A stretch of 64,000 nt of DNA, taken from positions 310,001 to 374,000 of the forward strand of contig CANTUR010000910.1 in NCBI GenBank assembly GCA_947683625.1. The letters run 5' to 3'. The translations under genes were made by a program, and so were the position numbers. How positions within the stretch are numbered: the first letter of the stretch is position 1; each line of letters opens with the position of its first letter. This DNA is from Mallotus nudiflorus (lineage: Eukaryota > Streptophyta > Magnoliopsida > Malpighiales > Euphorbiaceae). Of this stretch, positions 10,263 to 21,666 are shown piece by piece. The notes beneath the pieces were generated by a model. The model had not been told where the DNA came from, did no database searches, and saw only the letters and a list, made by a program, of their open reading frames with translations.

Positions 10263-13200
10263 TGTAATATCTCATGTTTTTAAATATTTTAATACTGCAT
10301 TGGGATATGCAGTGTTAATAATTTTGTATATAATTATGATATTTTTACGAGTTGATATGTATTTAAAACTTATTTTAATTATTGTATATTATTTTAAGTG
10401 CTTTACGTAAAATTCTCCCGTGAATACTATTTTCGAGGAAATTTTCACGTAAATAATTTACTATTAATTATATTAAATAGATTTCCGGACTTGTATGAAC
10501 TCATATATATTTTTGAAGTACTAAATAATGTATATATGTGTACTTATTTATTTAATTAGGGTTTAATTAATTACCCTAATATTTTGTTATTTATTAATTA
10601 GTTTTAATATTATTTAATTATTTTTAAGAGTATTAAATTTTAAAATATTAAATTATATGTATGTGGTGTATATTTAATGTGTGTGATTTTATATTATTTT
10701 AATATATAGTTTAAAGTATATATATATACATATTATTGTCAAAATCAAAAATTTGTTGCAAAATTACCATTTCTGCCCCTCCCTCCTTCTTCTTCTCTCC
10801 CGACGCCCTACTCTCACTGCGCCTCCCGTTCCACCACGGCAGACCGCCCTTCGCCGCCATCAGCTGCCACCAACCTCCTCCCCCTTCCTTCCTCTTCCTC
10901 TCCGATGTGACCAGGCCGTTGGAAGCCCGCTGGAACGCTCGAAATTCGCGGTGGCAGCAAGTGGAGCTCTTCGCAGTTGATCACGATTTCGGCCACCATT
11001 TTTGACACCGCCGATCTTCATCAACTCCTTGAGCTCCGGTGGTCCCTATTCTAAGCTCCTTTTGACCTGAAAACAAGTGGTTGATGAGGTTTGAGCTAAA
11101 TCTTCAATTCGGCTATTTTAGCTTCTTGAATTTTTTGAACTTAAAATTGGTTGATTCATGAAAATTCCCTTAACAAATGTTGATCCTAGTAGCTTAATCT
11201 TCATGTGTGAATTTTTGTAGAATTTTTTGAGATTATTTTGATTTTTGGGTATTTTTGAATATTTTATTATTATTTTCTAATTTTCGACAATTAATTAATT
11301 AAATTATGAAATTGTGTTTTATGATAACTATAGGTGTTGAAATGAATTATAGAAATTTATTTTGAATTTTTATGAATTTTTATGTATTTATTTTGAATTT
11401 AATTAATTTATGTAATTTTGGAAAATTAGGTTAATTGTGTTTTTAATTGAAATTAATTAGTTGATTGAGTTTAATTATTGATATTATTGATAAATATGTT
11501 GAGAAAATTAATTTTGTGCAATTATATTATTTTTGGTGAATTTTTGGATTAATTTTAGTGTATATATATATAGGGGCATTTTGGTAATTTTACCCTAAAT
11601 TGACTAAAAATGTAATTAAATTGGTTTTAATAATTATTTAAGGTATAAAAATGATTTCTACAAATTATTTAGTATTTTTAATTGATTAAAACTATTTTTC
11701 GTGAATTATTTTCAAATTATGTATATAATATATGATTTTTCTAAATAAATGAGTTTTATTGGTTTTTAATGTGTTTTAGGGTTAATTACGTAATTTCTAC
11801 TTATAAAATGTTTTTCTGTGATATAAGGGCATTTTTGGTATTTTAATAATTGTTCTGTGAATTGTGAACCTCGATCGGTATATTGTAGTTTGGAGTCCGA
11901 CCGAGGGGTTGTGGATGTGTTTATGTGTTTATTGTTCGAAGTGTGTTTCTTTGCAGGGCCGACTCTACTCTTTGAGTAGAGAGATGTCCGTTTTATAGGG
12001 GAGGTTCTGTCGAATTTTCGGTAGAATTCTCGTAAAACATGATATCCGGTCGAACCCTAATTTTAATTCTGTGTCTAATATTCTAGATCGAATTTCTAGG
12101 ATTTTTTGTTAGGTTTATTCTGATGTCTGTTATTTATTATTTGTTTAGTTGCGCCGAGACTGAGACCTAGTGGACCAGGCCCATCGGATCTATCTCGAGG
12201 AGCGCACTAAGTGTGAGTTACTATTTTATATATATGTGCTCTAGGGTGCATGATTTTAGAAATATATGTTTTATTTTGATTAAATATACATAATGGTTTA
12301 ATTATTACTTAAGTTTATTTTTAGTTTATTTTTGGTTTATTTTCTGTATATTTTAAACTATATGCATGTCCTATTAATGAATTATGCTTAAAATGTTTTT
12401 GAATATATTTCTAGCTTATTTTGTAATTATATTGGATTTATTTAACGTATATATACTCGAAATATACTTGGTTTACTTTTGGTATATTTCTAGTATATAT
12501 ATGGTTATTGTTGCTATTATATTTAAATTCATGCATCATTTACTTTTATGAATGTATGTTTTATATTTAAAATGAAGGATATCAATAGAACGTGCTACCT
12601 AGTGGGCAGCACTAGGACCGAGTACGTACCGGTACGCTGATAGCATTTAGGCTATATTACTAACCATTTGTGGATATTGGTTGGATAAGATTATTTGATG
12701 TGTGAAATATGATTTGGGAGTGTGATTGCTGGAGCTCGGTTGACCAAGTGTCTCAGGGCCAATCACACTGACAGTCAGACTGCTGGAGCTCGGTTGACTT
12801 AGTGTCTCGGGGCCAGTCTACTATCCAAATGGATCAAGTGATTATATATTGGAATAAGTGAGCCTGTATGGTTAGAGTGTTGTCTAACATTGTTTTGAGG
12901 TTGCGATATTCTAGGGTTCTATTTGATCCTTCATAACTAGTGGTTTTTGGACAAAATATATATAAATGATTTTATTGCATCTGTGTGTATTTGCTTGTAT
13001 ATATATATTTATATGTACTATTGACTGTATGCATTGTCATTTAGTATGCATGTATATATATTATAGTAATTCACTCAGTGAGGTCTAACTCCCCTCCATT
13101 GACTATTTTTTTTCAGGAGAGTCATCGTCTTCAGACCTTAGTAGCAGGCCTGTGCGCCGGATTTCTTCCGCCCCGGCTTCTTTATGTAAACTACTTATAT

Positions 13201-13504
13201 GAGTCTTGAGTTTTATTTTATAATCTAGACACTGCAGTAGTTGTAGATAAATTATGGGTTTTATGTATTATATTTGTGTGAGTTATGTATTTTGAGAATT
13301 TGAACTGAAACTTGTATTAAAGGGTTTATCTATATATGAGATATGGATTTTATTTTAATAATTATGATTTTATTTCCACTGCATTAAGTGTGGTTATTAT
13401 TATTACTGTATATTTTATTTTATTTTAGGCTTGCTACGGGTTCCGGATTCGAAAGAATTCTCGTTCCCTAGCACCGATCATGGCCCCTATTTTGGGTCGT
13501 GACA
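10263..13504 (+). mobile_element. Solo LTR, Tekay/Del-like Gypsy family (copy 1)
   Basis: A 3,242-bp unit starts TGTAATATCTCATG and ends GGGTCGTGACA, the terminal form typical of chromovirus (Tekay/Del) LTRs. It is flanked on both sides by a perfect 5-bp duplication GTTTA (10,258-10,262 and 13,505-13,509), so it is a complete insertion. There is no PBS, PPT or pol inside, so it is a solo LTR left by LTR-LTR recombination rather than a full element. A related unit sits at 21,667-25,174. Shared blocks include GAACGTGCTACCTAGTGGG (about 12,588) and TTCACTCAGTGAGGTCT (about 13,070). The GC-rich 10,770-11,060 section is largely particular to this copy. Confidence 0.9.
12726..12820 (+). repeat. 53-bp internal tandem duplication in the LTR
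   Basis: The phrase TGCTGGAGCTCGGTTGAC followed by AGTGTCTC and GGGCCA occurs twice, about 53 bp apart. The same doubled structure is present in the related LTR near 24,495-24,590, so the duplication predates the two insertions and is a family feature. Confidence 0.7.
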
Positions 13505-13603
13505 GTTTAGTAACTTAAAATTAATTAATAAAGGGAAAAGAAGGAGAAATATTTAAAAAGAAAATAATACTATATATTATAATATATTTTGGAGTTGAAA
13601 TAT

Positions 13604-13628
13604 TTTACACCCCACTTTGGGGTGTAAA
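13604..13628. repeat. Perfect 11-bp hairpin
   Basis: TTTACACCCCA, a 3-nt spacer, then TGGGGTGTAAA. It lies just right of the solo LTR in AT-rich DNA. It may be the end of the Ogre/Tat-like LTR (which could begin at TGTAAAC, 13,623) or a fold-back relic. A second small palindrome, AAGTGGACT-A-AGTCCACTT, lies at 13,789-13,807. Confidence 0.5.
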
Positions 13629-13829
13629 CAATTTTACCTTATACAAGAGAAATGAGAGGGAATAATTCCCCTTCTAATAACTTTTAATAGCCAAATAACA
13701 TAACATCCAATTCTCCTCTTATTCCTTTTATATTATCCTCAATCCATGAATAGTGTAAAACTAAGCCTGGTCTGCATTAATCTTAGTAAAGTGGACTAAG
13801 TCCACTTATTATGAATGAGATTTTAATTA

Positions 13830-14110
13830 GCGGGCCTAAATCTAAAAGTTTTAATTATTCTAAAAATGAGTCTAAGTCTATAAATTATGAATAAGCTTTA
13901 AATTAATTTGTTTATTTCTATTATTTTTAATTTTTATATGGGCCTAAATTTAAATTTTCTAAATGGCCTAAATTCAATCTAACCTAAATCTAGTCAATTA
14001 TGGGCCTAAATTTCATTTATTAATCCTAATTAAATTATGGGCCTAAAATTAATCCTAATCAATTAAAACCTTAAATCTAATTAATTTTAATAACAAACCC
14101 TAATTAAAAT
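13830..14110 (+). repeat. Short GGGCCTAAAT-type repeats
   Basis: Variants of GGGCCTAAAT or GGCCTAAATT recur at least five times between 13,853 and 14,050 in AT-rich sequence. They look like a decayed short tandem array at the start of the Ogre/Tat-like LTR. Confidence 0.5.
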
Positions 14111-14301
14111 GTCTAAAGCCATTGATTTTATTAATCTTGATATCTAAATTTCAACGGTCCTCTAAAAATTCGATGATAAAGGATCTTGTCGACTAGAAAG
14201 GGGGAAGACTTCTTTAAAGTCATCCTGAGATCGCTCGACAAGATGAAAAACCCAAAAACACCTAAAAACACACACCCAAACATCAAAAACACTTGAAATG
14301 T

Positions 14302-14690
14302 ATCGAAAAAGCCAAAATGGTGAAAAATGGGGGTTGGGAGCCTATGGGTTAACTTAACCCATGAGTGTGGGTCTGACCTACACTTGTGGGTTAACCAACC
14401 CACAAATGTGGGTCAATGAACCACACTTATAGGTCAGGCCCATGACCCTCATGCGTGGGTCATATCGTATACTCATGGGTCACACGACCTACACATATGA
14501 CCGAAAAAGCCAAAATGGTGAAAAATGGGGGTTGGAAGCCTATGGGTTAGCTTGACCCACGAGTATGGGTTCGACCACGCTTGTGGGTTAACCAACCCAC
14601 GAGTGTGGGTCCAACCCATACGTGGGTCATGACCCATACCTATGGGTCACACAACCTACACCCGTGGGTTGGGTCCTGGGTCTATAAAAA
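14302..14690 (+). repeat. Two-copy ~200-bp duplication rich in ACCCAYRAGTGTGGGT palindromes
   Basis: CGAAAAAGCCAAAATGGTGA starts both copies (14,302 and 14,503) and is followed by the same GGGGGTTGG-AGCCTATGGGTTA text. Each copy then carries several imperfect palindromes of the form ACCCACGAGTGTGGGT or ACCCATGAGTGTGGGT. The second copy ends at the TATA box, so the repeats sit in the presumed U3 upstream of the LTR promoter, where repeated elements often act as enhancers. Confidence 0.7.
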
Positions 14691-15169
14691 TTCACATTTT
14701 TGCCTATTTTTGGACTCTTTTTTCAGGCTTTAAAAAAAACACATGTTAGAGAGAAAAATGACTACTATTTTAGGATGAATTTGAGATTGTTTTTCTCTCT
14801 CTAAGCCTCTATTTGCAAGTGGAGACCCATTTCCAAACACATTTTAGCCTACTTTTTATTCACTTTTTGGATTTTTAACATCCTTTGTAATCAAACCAAA
14901 CATCATCATTGTCAAATCACACTTCTTGGGTAAAATCCCGATCCTCTGAGGATCTCCCAATTATTTTTAATAAAATTTTGCATTTTGCATCTTCTTCATC
15001 CTCTTTCTTTTATTTTTAGCATTTTTCTTGGATTTTATTTCATTTTTATCTTAATTATTAATTGGTTTGTGATGGGTTGTCATTTTTGGTGTTTTTGAAG
15101 TACAAATAAGATAAGTTGAAGGAGTGGGTAGTCTTGGATAGATTTCGGGAGTATTTACATCATTTTTGC

Positions 15170-16360
15170 TTTTTGTCTACAAAATGTGTATTTTAGTGCT
15201 GAAGTTTGCATTTTTATTATTTTTGCATTTGTGTTTTCTTTTTTGATAAATTTGCTATTTTTATTATAAAATTCACATTTTTATAGTAAAAATTGCATTT
15301 TTATCATTTTTACTGTATTAATTGCGTTTTATTATTTGTCTTTTTGTTTTATTTTTTCTTTTTGATAAATTTGCTCTTTTTATCATAAAGTTTACATTTG
15401 ATGGTAAAAATAACATTTTTATTATTTTTGTCTTCTTCATTTTCTATTCTGATAAATAAGCTATTTTTATCATAAAGTCCACATTTTTATCATTTTCATT
15501 ATTTTAATTGCATTTTTATTATTCTTTTTATTTTTATCTTTTTTTTTATAAATTTTCTGTTTTTATTATAAAGGTTCGGTGAAAATTGTATTTTTATTAT
15601 TTTAATTGCATTTTCATTATTTTTGTTGTTTTTATTTTCTTTTATATATATATATATAAATTTGCTATTTGTATCATAAAGTCCACATTTTTATGGTAAA
15701 CATTGCATTTTTATCATTTTTACTATATTAATTGCATTTTTATTTATTTTTGTCCTTTTTATCTTCTTTTTTGATAAATTTGCTATTTTTATCATAAAGT
15801 TTACATTTTTATGGTAAAAATTGCATTTTTTTTTTATCATTTTTATTATATTAATTGCATTTTCATTATTTTTGTCATTTTTATTTTATTTTTTGATAAA
15901 TTTGTTATTTTTATCATAAAGTTTACATTTTTATGATAAAAATCACATTTTTATAATTTTATTATATTAATTGCCTTTTTATTATTTTTGTCACTTTTTA
16001 TTTTTCCTTTTGGTAAATTTGTTATTTCTATCATAAGATTTACATTTTTATGGTAAAAATAGCATTTTTATCACTTTTATTATTTTTTATTGCATTTTAT
16101 TACTTTTATTATTTTTAATCGCATTTTCATCATTTTTATTATTTCACTTTTTTATTACTTTTATTACTCTTGCCATTTTTATTCTTTTATTTTAATTTGC
16201 TTGCATTTTTATCATAAAATCCCCATTTCTATGGTAAAGATGGCATTCTATTATTTTTGCTATTTTATTATTTTACTATTTTCATCATGTTATTCCCCTA
16301 TTTTAATTTCCTTATGCTTTCCTTTTCATAAAAATCTATCTTTATAATAAAAATGACAAT
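15170..16360 (+). repeat. T-rich tandem array, unit about 118 bp, ~9-10 copies
   Basis: A unit containing GATAAATTTGCTATTTTTAT, then CATAAAGTTTACATTTTTAT and ATTGCATTTTTAT recurs with starts near 15,245, 15,364, 15,451, 15,547, 15,655, 15,773, 15,894, 16,012 and 16,194. Spacing is about 118 bp for the intact units, with shortened ones early and a longer last interval. Copies differ by substitutions and small indels. The open frame at 16,090-16,347 is this repeat read as protein (F/I/Y-rich) and is not a gene. Confidence 0.85.
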
Positions 16361-17260
16361 TTTGCACCAAAATACCTAAATTTCAAAATCTTGCATCATA
16401 CATCTTCATTAGCATCCTTGTTTGTTTATTTGTTTAACTATTCTTATTATTTTAATTACTCTTCTTTCTCTTATCATATGAATGAATGAAATATACAAAA
16501 TTGCCTTATATTTGATGTGTTCTTGCATATGCGTGAAAACTAACATTTGTTTTACATGTTTATTAGAATAGGGATTTTCCTTCTATTTCTCTTTTTATTT
16601 TTTTTATGTAATTAATAGAATAGGGAATTTCTTAAGGCAATATAATCCTTAATCCCGATTTCCCTTTTATTTTCTATTTTGGATGTACTTATTAGAATAG
16701 ACTTTCTTCAAGGGTTATATTATCTTTAATCCCTTCTCCATTTTTTATTTTGTTCATTTGTATTTTTATTTTGTTTTATTATTTCTTGCATGCTTGTGTG
16801 ATATTTGCTATGTGCTTATCTGTTTACATTATTAATTGAATGATTGATCATGATTGGTGGATATTTGTTTATTTTGTGATGTGTGCACATCCAATCCAAT
16901 TATCCCGTGTTTCAATTCCCATTTTCAATGCAATTTAAATTGACTAACAATTAAGTGTGGTAAATGCATCATTAAACCAAAATTAGGATGAAGGAATGAG
17001 TAGATAAGCAATGTGTAATAAGAAACATGATAAGTAACTCCTATGCTTCGAACCCAAAATCTTTGGTTAGGAAAATGAGTCCTCATTCATTTTTTATTTC
17101 CTGATAAAGTTGGGTGGTGACTCTTAATTACAAGGCCCGTTTAGGTAGACCCTCATACATTAGTAACATTGTAGAAAATAGTCACCTTAGCCTGTATGCC
17201 CACATCACACTGATTCTGTCCCAAACACTCATAAAGAAAATTTAAACTGTGCCCATAACA

Positions 17261-18884
17261 GGTTTTTAGTGACTCCACTGGGTATAATCTTTAGTTTGAG
17301 GGATAGGATTGAAAGACTATTTCTTAATATATACATAATTTGCTTTACTCACCTTCTCAACAATATGCCTACATTTCACAACACTCACCACATGCACCCT
17401 TAGTCCTTTATCCCTTGATAATGTTGTATGACATTGTCACCATGATTCCATTTAAGTTATAGGGCAATGAGATTGGCATTATCAACTTTAGACTTTACTT
17501 AATCAAGAGAGATGTAGGGTTTAAAATGATGTGACCCAGCTCCTAAGTCCAAAATGGGTGCAATTTTTCTCGAGTAGGGCAAAGAATGCTAGATTAACTG
17601 ACCAAAGTCTATAACCCTAGTCATATGGGGGCATTCTCGCTAAAGGAACCCTTAGTCATAAGTCCGACTTAACCATATAAATAAGCCAGTAGAAATTTTC
17701 CCTAGGGTCTTACCTAGCTCTTGCATAATTATCCTATCCTGATACTATTTATCTGACTTGACATTTATAAATGCTATAACATCTTTAGTTTCTGTCACCA
17801 ATTATTATCATTATCTCAGTTCTTATAGACTACCCATGCTTAGATTCATGTGATCTTTTTTTGCCTCATGTAAGCTTAATGCATAAGGAATGATAAGAAT
17901 CATTCACCTCAGTTTGGATAGTTCGTAAGAATCGACAAATTATGGCATCTTTCGAGGGTTAAACCTATGAGATGTCATCCATTTTCCCTTATCAGATTAA
18001 ATAAATTAATAAGGAATTTGATTAGATTGTGGACATTCTTGTAGAGAGAACCAAATCAAAAACTATAAAATGAAACTCTTATATTTCTTAGAAAATATAC
18101 TAAATGTCGATAAAAGGGACACAAACTTAGATCCTTTTTATTGACTATAGTTCTTGTGCTCGTGAGCGCACATGGACTTTAGACACCACTTATGACCCGA
18201 TAAGTGGGCCTCTCATTGACATTGTATATTTACCTCAAATACATTTGAGTACCGCTCCCTAGCTTACCTTTTAAATCAAGTCAATATGAATTGAAACAGC
18301 CTAGTTTGAGAGTGGAATCATGGTACCCCCGATGACAGTGGTTTGAAACTCACTTAGGACATAAGTCTTTACTGTGTGGGATGGTAAGTTTAGAAGGTAC
18401 AATTACTTATGCTTTGTTTATTCATTTTATCAGTTTTACACTAACCTTGTTTATTTATCTTGTGTTCTTTCTTTCCTTCTCATACATATATGCATACATA
18501 TAGGCATTTTATCATAATTTAACCCATAATTTTTCTGTAGCCATTTGTCATCTCATTTTAGTAAAGTCATTTTGTCACACCATGCATACATACTAACCTA
18601 CTTATTTTGTAGAACATGCCATATCATGCATGCATGCATCATCATTTCTTTCTCATCTTAACCTCCATAATTGTGTAAAAAAATAGCTCAATGAAAGTCT
18701 TATAGGCTTAAGGTGACCAAGTGTATCAGCTCTAGTCTTGGTATTCATGTGTCTGAATAGGTTCAAGAAATGGCTCAAAATGCCGAAGATCAGTTGAGGG
18801 ATGCCCTCAAAAAGATGTTAAGTAGTGGGTCTTTGTCTAATTTTATATATAAAAAAAAAGATAAAAACTATAATAGAATAAATG
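17261..18884 (+). mobile_element. Truncated Ogre/Tat-like internal 5' region
   Basis: Sequence after the primer site contains no long open frame. Near 18,705-18,830 a short stretch could encode the beginning of a gag-like frame (MAQNAEDQLRDALKKML), the place where Ogre ORF1/gag starts. It is cut off at about 18,885 by the Sirevirus LTR, which appears to have inserted into it. The function of the remaining 1.4 kb is not identifiable. Confidence 0.4.
17268..17286 (+). promoter_or_regulatory. Probable Ogre/Tat primer-binding site
   Basis: TAGTGACTCCACTGGGTAT differs at a few positions from the TGGCGACTCCGCTGGGGA-type site that follows the 5' LTR in plant Ogre/Tat retrotransposons. It lies 7 bp after a CA-ending LTR border. 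Confidence 0.5.
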
Positions 18885-19968
18885 TGTTGACCTTAGCAAG
18901 TTAGAAATCTTGATTTTAATCTTAACAAACTTAATTTTGAGCAACTAATGTGTTTACTTCAAGTGTGTATAAGTTAGAAATAATTTGAACGATAAAATAA
19001 TAATGAAATATTGAAGGAAAATGATTTTGGAAAGCCATTGTAAGTACAATCTCAACTGGACTTATCACAAGGACTAAATTGCATAAAAATTTATAATTTA
19101 GGTTAAAGTTTTGATCAGGACTAAAGCAGTCTCGAGCGGGACCAAAGAAGAGCAAAAACATCAAAAGGGGCAGTACCCATTGCGATTGGATGTCCCGATC
19201 AAGACGTTGCTCGAGACAGGGTAGTTTTTTAAATGCAACAGCTCGTAATGACTATTTGATGCTAGTCCCGATCGAGACAGATGATATCATGACCTGGACC
19301 TAACAAAATGCAGTGCAAAAGTCTAAATTTTCATTCAAATGGACTTGGTTTATGTTGGGAATGAAATTATTATTTCCAATAGTTATAATTGGAATGCTCA
19401 AGTATAAATATGACCTCTAAAGATTGTGTTGAGGTTAAGAAACTTATTTATTTATTCTATACTTTTAAGAATTCAATTAAGCTCTCTAAACTCTTCAAAA
19501 TTTAATTTTATTATTGTATACTCTTATGAGAGTTAGTCAGTGTTATAATAGATATTCTTATTCTTCTATTTTCTAGGATTAATAAATGAGAAGTGAGATT
19601 CTATTCTAAAGGAATTGGTTTAAGTGTTTAGCCATCAAAACAGTTGGGATTTTGATTTTAGTATGAGCCTTGAAAACACTTGTAATTTGGTTTTTGAGTA
19701 AACATAGAAAACTCAAGTTGTAAGATTATAAGAGTGAGCCATAAAACTTTTATGTAACCTTAATCTTGTGAATAAGATTGTGGGTGATTGAAAATCCTAA
19801 CTTGGGGATAAGTTAAGTGGAGATGTAGGATTATTGTTGAATCCAAACTTCTTAAATCATTATGCTCCTCATTCTTCCTTCTTAACACTTCTTTTAATTC
19901 TTGTTCAAACCTTTTAATTTTTCAATTTTGCTCGATAGTCCTATTCACCCCCCTCTATGACTCTTTCA
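18885..19968 (+). repeat. Sirevirus 5' LTR
   Basis: About 1,084 bp, starting TGTTGACCTTAGCAAG and ending CTATGACTCTTTCA directly before the primer site. It has the CACCCCCCTCTATGACT-type end common in SIRE LTRs. Related LTRs on the opposite strand are at 40,078-41,139 and 44,820-45,815. Confidence 0.7.
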
Positions 19969-19970
19969 AT

Positions 19971-19982
19971 TGGTATTAGAGC
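19971..19982 (+). promoter_or_regulatory. Primer-binding site (initiator Met tRNA)
   Basis: TGGTATTAGAGC, one base from the canonical Copia TGGTATCAGAGC, 2 bp after the LTR end. Confidence 0.75.
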
Positions 19983-20019
19983 TTGAATTCTAGGTACTTC
20001 ATTACTTGAATACAAGATC

Positions 20020-21666
20020 ATGGGGAGTGAATCATAAAATATTTCTTCACTTAAACCATTTTTTTATGGCAGTGACTATCCTTAATAGAAATTCAAAATG
20101 GAGTTATACCTTGATTATGATTCTATCAAACTTTGGAACATTGTCCTAAGAGGATGGGAACCACTTACAACTATCATTGATGGTATCGTAACTACTCTTT
20201 CAAGAAGTCAATGGAGCATTAATCAAAAGGAAGAAAATCATACAAATAAAAAGGCTATAATTACTATAGTCTCTTTCATGACGAGAGAATAAGGAGGCAA
20301 CCTTCAACATTATATGTCGGCTAATGAAATGTAGGAAACCTTGGAAAATTATTATGAGGGAAAGATACAAGATAGAAGTAAGAAGGTTCAACTTCACGTG
20401 TACGAATATGAACTCTTCAAGATGAAGCCTTAAGAATTGATTACAAAAATGATAAATTGGCTCAATGCTCTTATTACAACCCTCAAGAAACTTATTAAAC
20501 ATATAAAGGAAGAGGTAAATAACAAGATTCTAAGAATCCTACCTAAGAAGGATTGGAAATCTTGAGTTACTTTAATTGAGGAAGCCCAAGACCTTTCTAC
20601 CCTCTCAATCGATATACTCATTAGTAAGCTATTGACACATGAGCTCACAATTAAGCAAAGAGGTGAAGAGCAAGAAGAGAAAAAAGAAAAGAAAAGGAGT
20701 ATAGTTCTTAAACCTCTTCAAGAAGATAGTAAAGAAAAAAACATTAAAGATTCTAGTGATAAAGATAGTAATATTGTCATGCTCACTAGGAACTTTAAGA
20801 AGTTTTTAAGAAAGAAAAATTTCTAAGAATAAGGGATTTAAATAAGAAGTACGAGGGAGAAAGCAAGAAGAAAATAAAAGAGGTTAATTGCTATGAATGT
20901 AAGAAATTGGAACACATTAGAAGTGAGTGCCCCAAACTCAAATTCAAGAACAAGGGAATAAAAGACTAGAAAGAGGCCTTTAAAGCTACTTGGGATGATT
21001 CCTCCGAATTCGAAGAAGAAGAGGAACAACAAGCAATGACCAATCTTTGCTTCATGGCTCTTGAAAACGAAAATGAGGTATCATCCACTTCTTATTCTTC
21101 TTTTAATGATTGTGATGATTATTATGATGATGATGAGGGAGCTCTATTATGAGCAAATTATTACTTAAATGCACAAGTTTATTATTTAAGAAGAAATATT
21201 ATAAGCATGAGTTACCTAGCTTAAGCAAAGAACTTGAAAGTTTAAAAATTAATTTTGCTAAACTTATTGAATAAAAAAAACTTGTTAGGAATGAAAAATC
21301 TTCTAATTTAGCAATGGAAATCTTTAATTCTAAGATCTCCTTAGAAAGCTTATGATTTTCATCATTTGCTTTCTTAAATTGATCTTCCAAAGAATTAGAA
21401 GATCAACTTAAGAAAGCAAATGATGAAAATCATAAGCTTTCGAAGGAGGTCTTAGAATTAAAGAATTTCATTACTAAATTCAAGAGAGGAAAAGAAACTT
21501 TAGATAGTTTTCTTGACTCTCAAAAATTTGATAGAGATACCCATGAAATTGGATATAAAAATGAAATGTCTTTATCATCATCATCACATATTAGTGTTAT
21601 TAAAGCCTCATATAACTCCACTCCTTCTACTTCTAAACTAAATGAGATTCAAATTTTCAAAGCTAA
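20020..21666 (+). pseudogene. Sirevirus gag, decayed
   Basis: The start (MGSES) lies at 20,020. Reading over stops gives the Copia gag body: FKMELYLDYDSIKLWNIV-like near 20,090-20,150, then STLSIDILISKLLTHELTIKQ-like near 20,600-20,655. A Lys/Glu-rich segment and the zinc knuckle CYECKKLEHIRSEC (20,889-20,930, an intact CX2CX4HX4C) follow. Next come KATWDDSSEFEEEEEQQA and NLCFMALENE, hallmarks of SIRE gag. A coiled-coil-like K/E/L-rich region continues to the insertion point. Several stops and frameshifts show it is inactive. The nucleic-acid-binding knuckle is the only one of three Sirevirus copies here that keeps all four metal ligands. Confidence 0.8.

Larger units (their letters stand above)
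13623..17260 (+). mobile_element. Probable Ogre/Tat-type 5' LTR
   Basis: The right border is set by an apparent primer-binding site at 17,268-17,286 (TAGTGACTCCACTGGGTAT). It resembles the TGGCGACTCCGCTGGGGA site used by plant Ogre/Tat elements, directly after a ...CATAACA end. Inside are a TATA box (TATAAAA, 14,683-14,689), an AATAAA signal (14,969-14,974) preceded by a GATCCTC/GAGGATC hairpin, and a very long U5 filled with T-rich tandem repeats. Multi-kilobase LTRs with satellite-like repeats are typical of Ogre. The left border is a guess (TGTAAAC). The reverse-strand open frame at 14,131-14,403 is only the repeated CCCACAAGTGTGGGT-type sequence read as protein. Confidence 0.5.

Noticed and set aside
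10736..11008. Open frames on both strands in a GC-rich patch (P/R/L-rich proteins of 64-89 residues)
   Set aside because: They lie inside the solo LTR, have no family resemblance, and the GC-rich patch alone explains the lack of stops on both strands.
14131..14403. 90-codon reverse open frame
   Set aside because: It is the ACCCATGAGTGTGGGT-type repeat and Ogre/Tat LTR sequence read as protein.
16090..16347. 85-codon F/I/Y-rich open frame resembling a membrane protein
   Set aside because: It is the T-rich 118-bp tandem repeat array translated. The hydrophobicity comes from poly-T.
15170..16360. Regularly spaced repeats that might suggest a CRISPR-like array
   Set aside because: Units are contiguous and diverged, with no unique spacers, and this is plant nuclear DNA. 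It is a simple tandem repeat.
19971..19982. tRNA-like sequence
   Set aside because: It matches only the 3' end of initiator tRNA in complement (a primer-binding site). There is no cloverleaf, and the same holds for 55,337-55,348.
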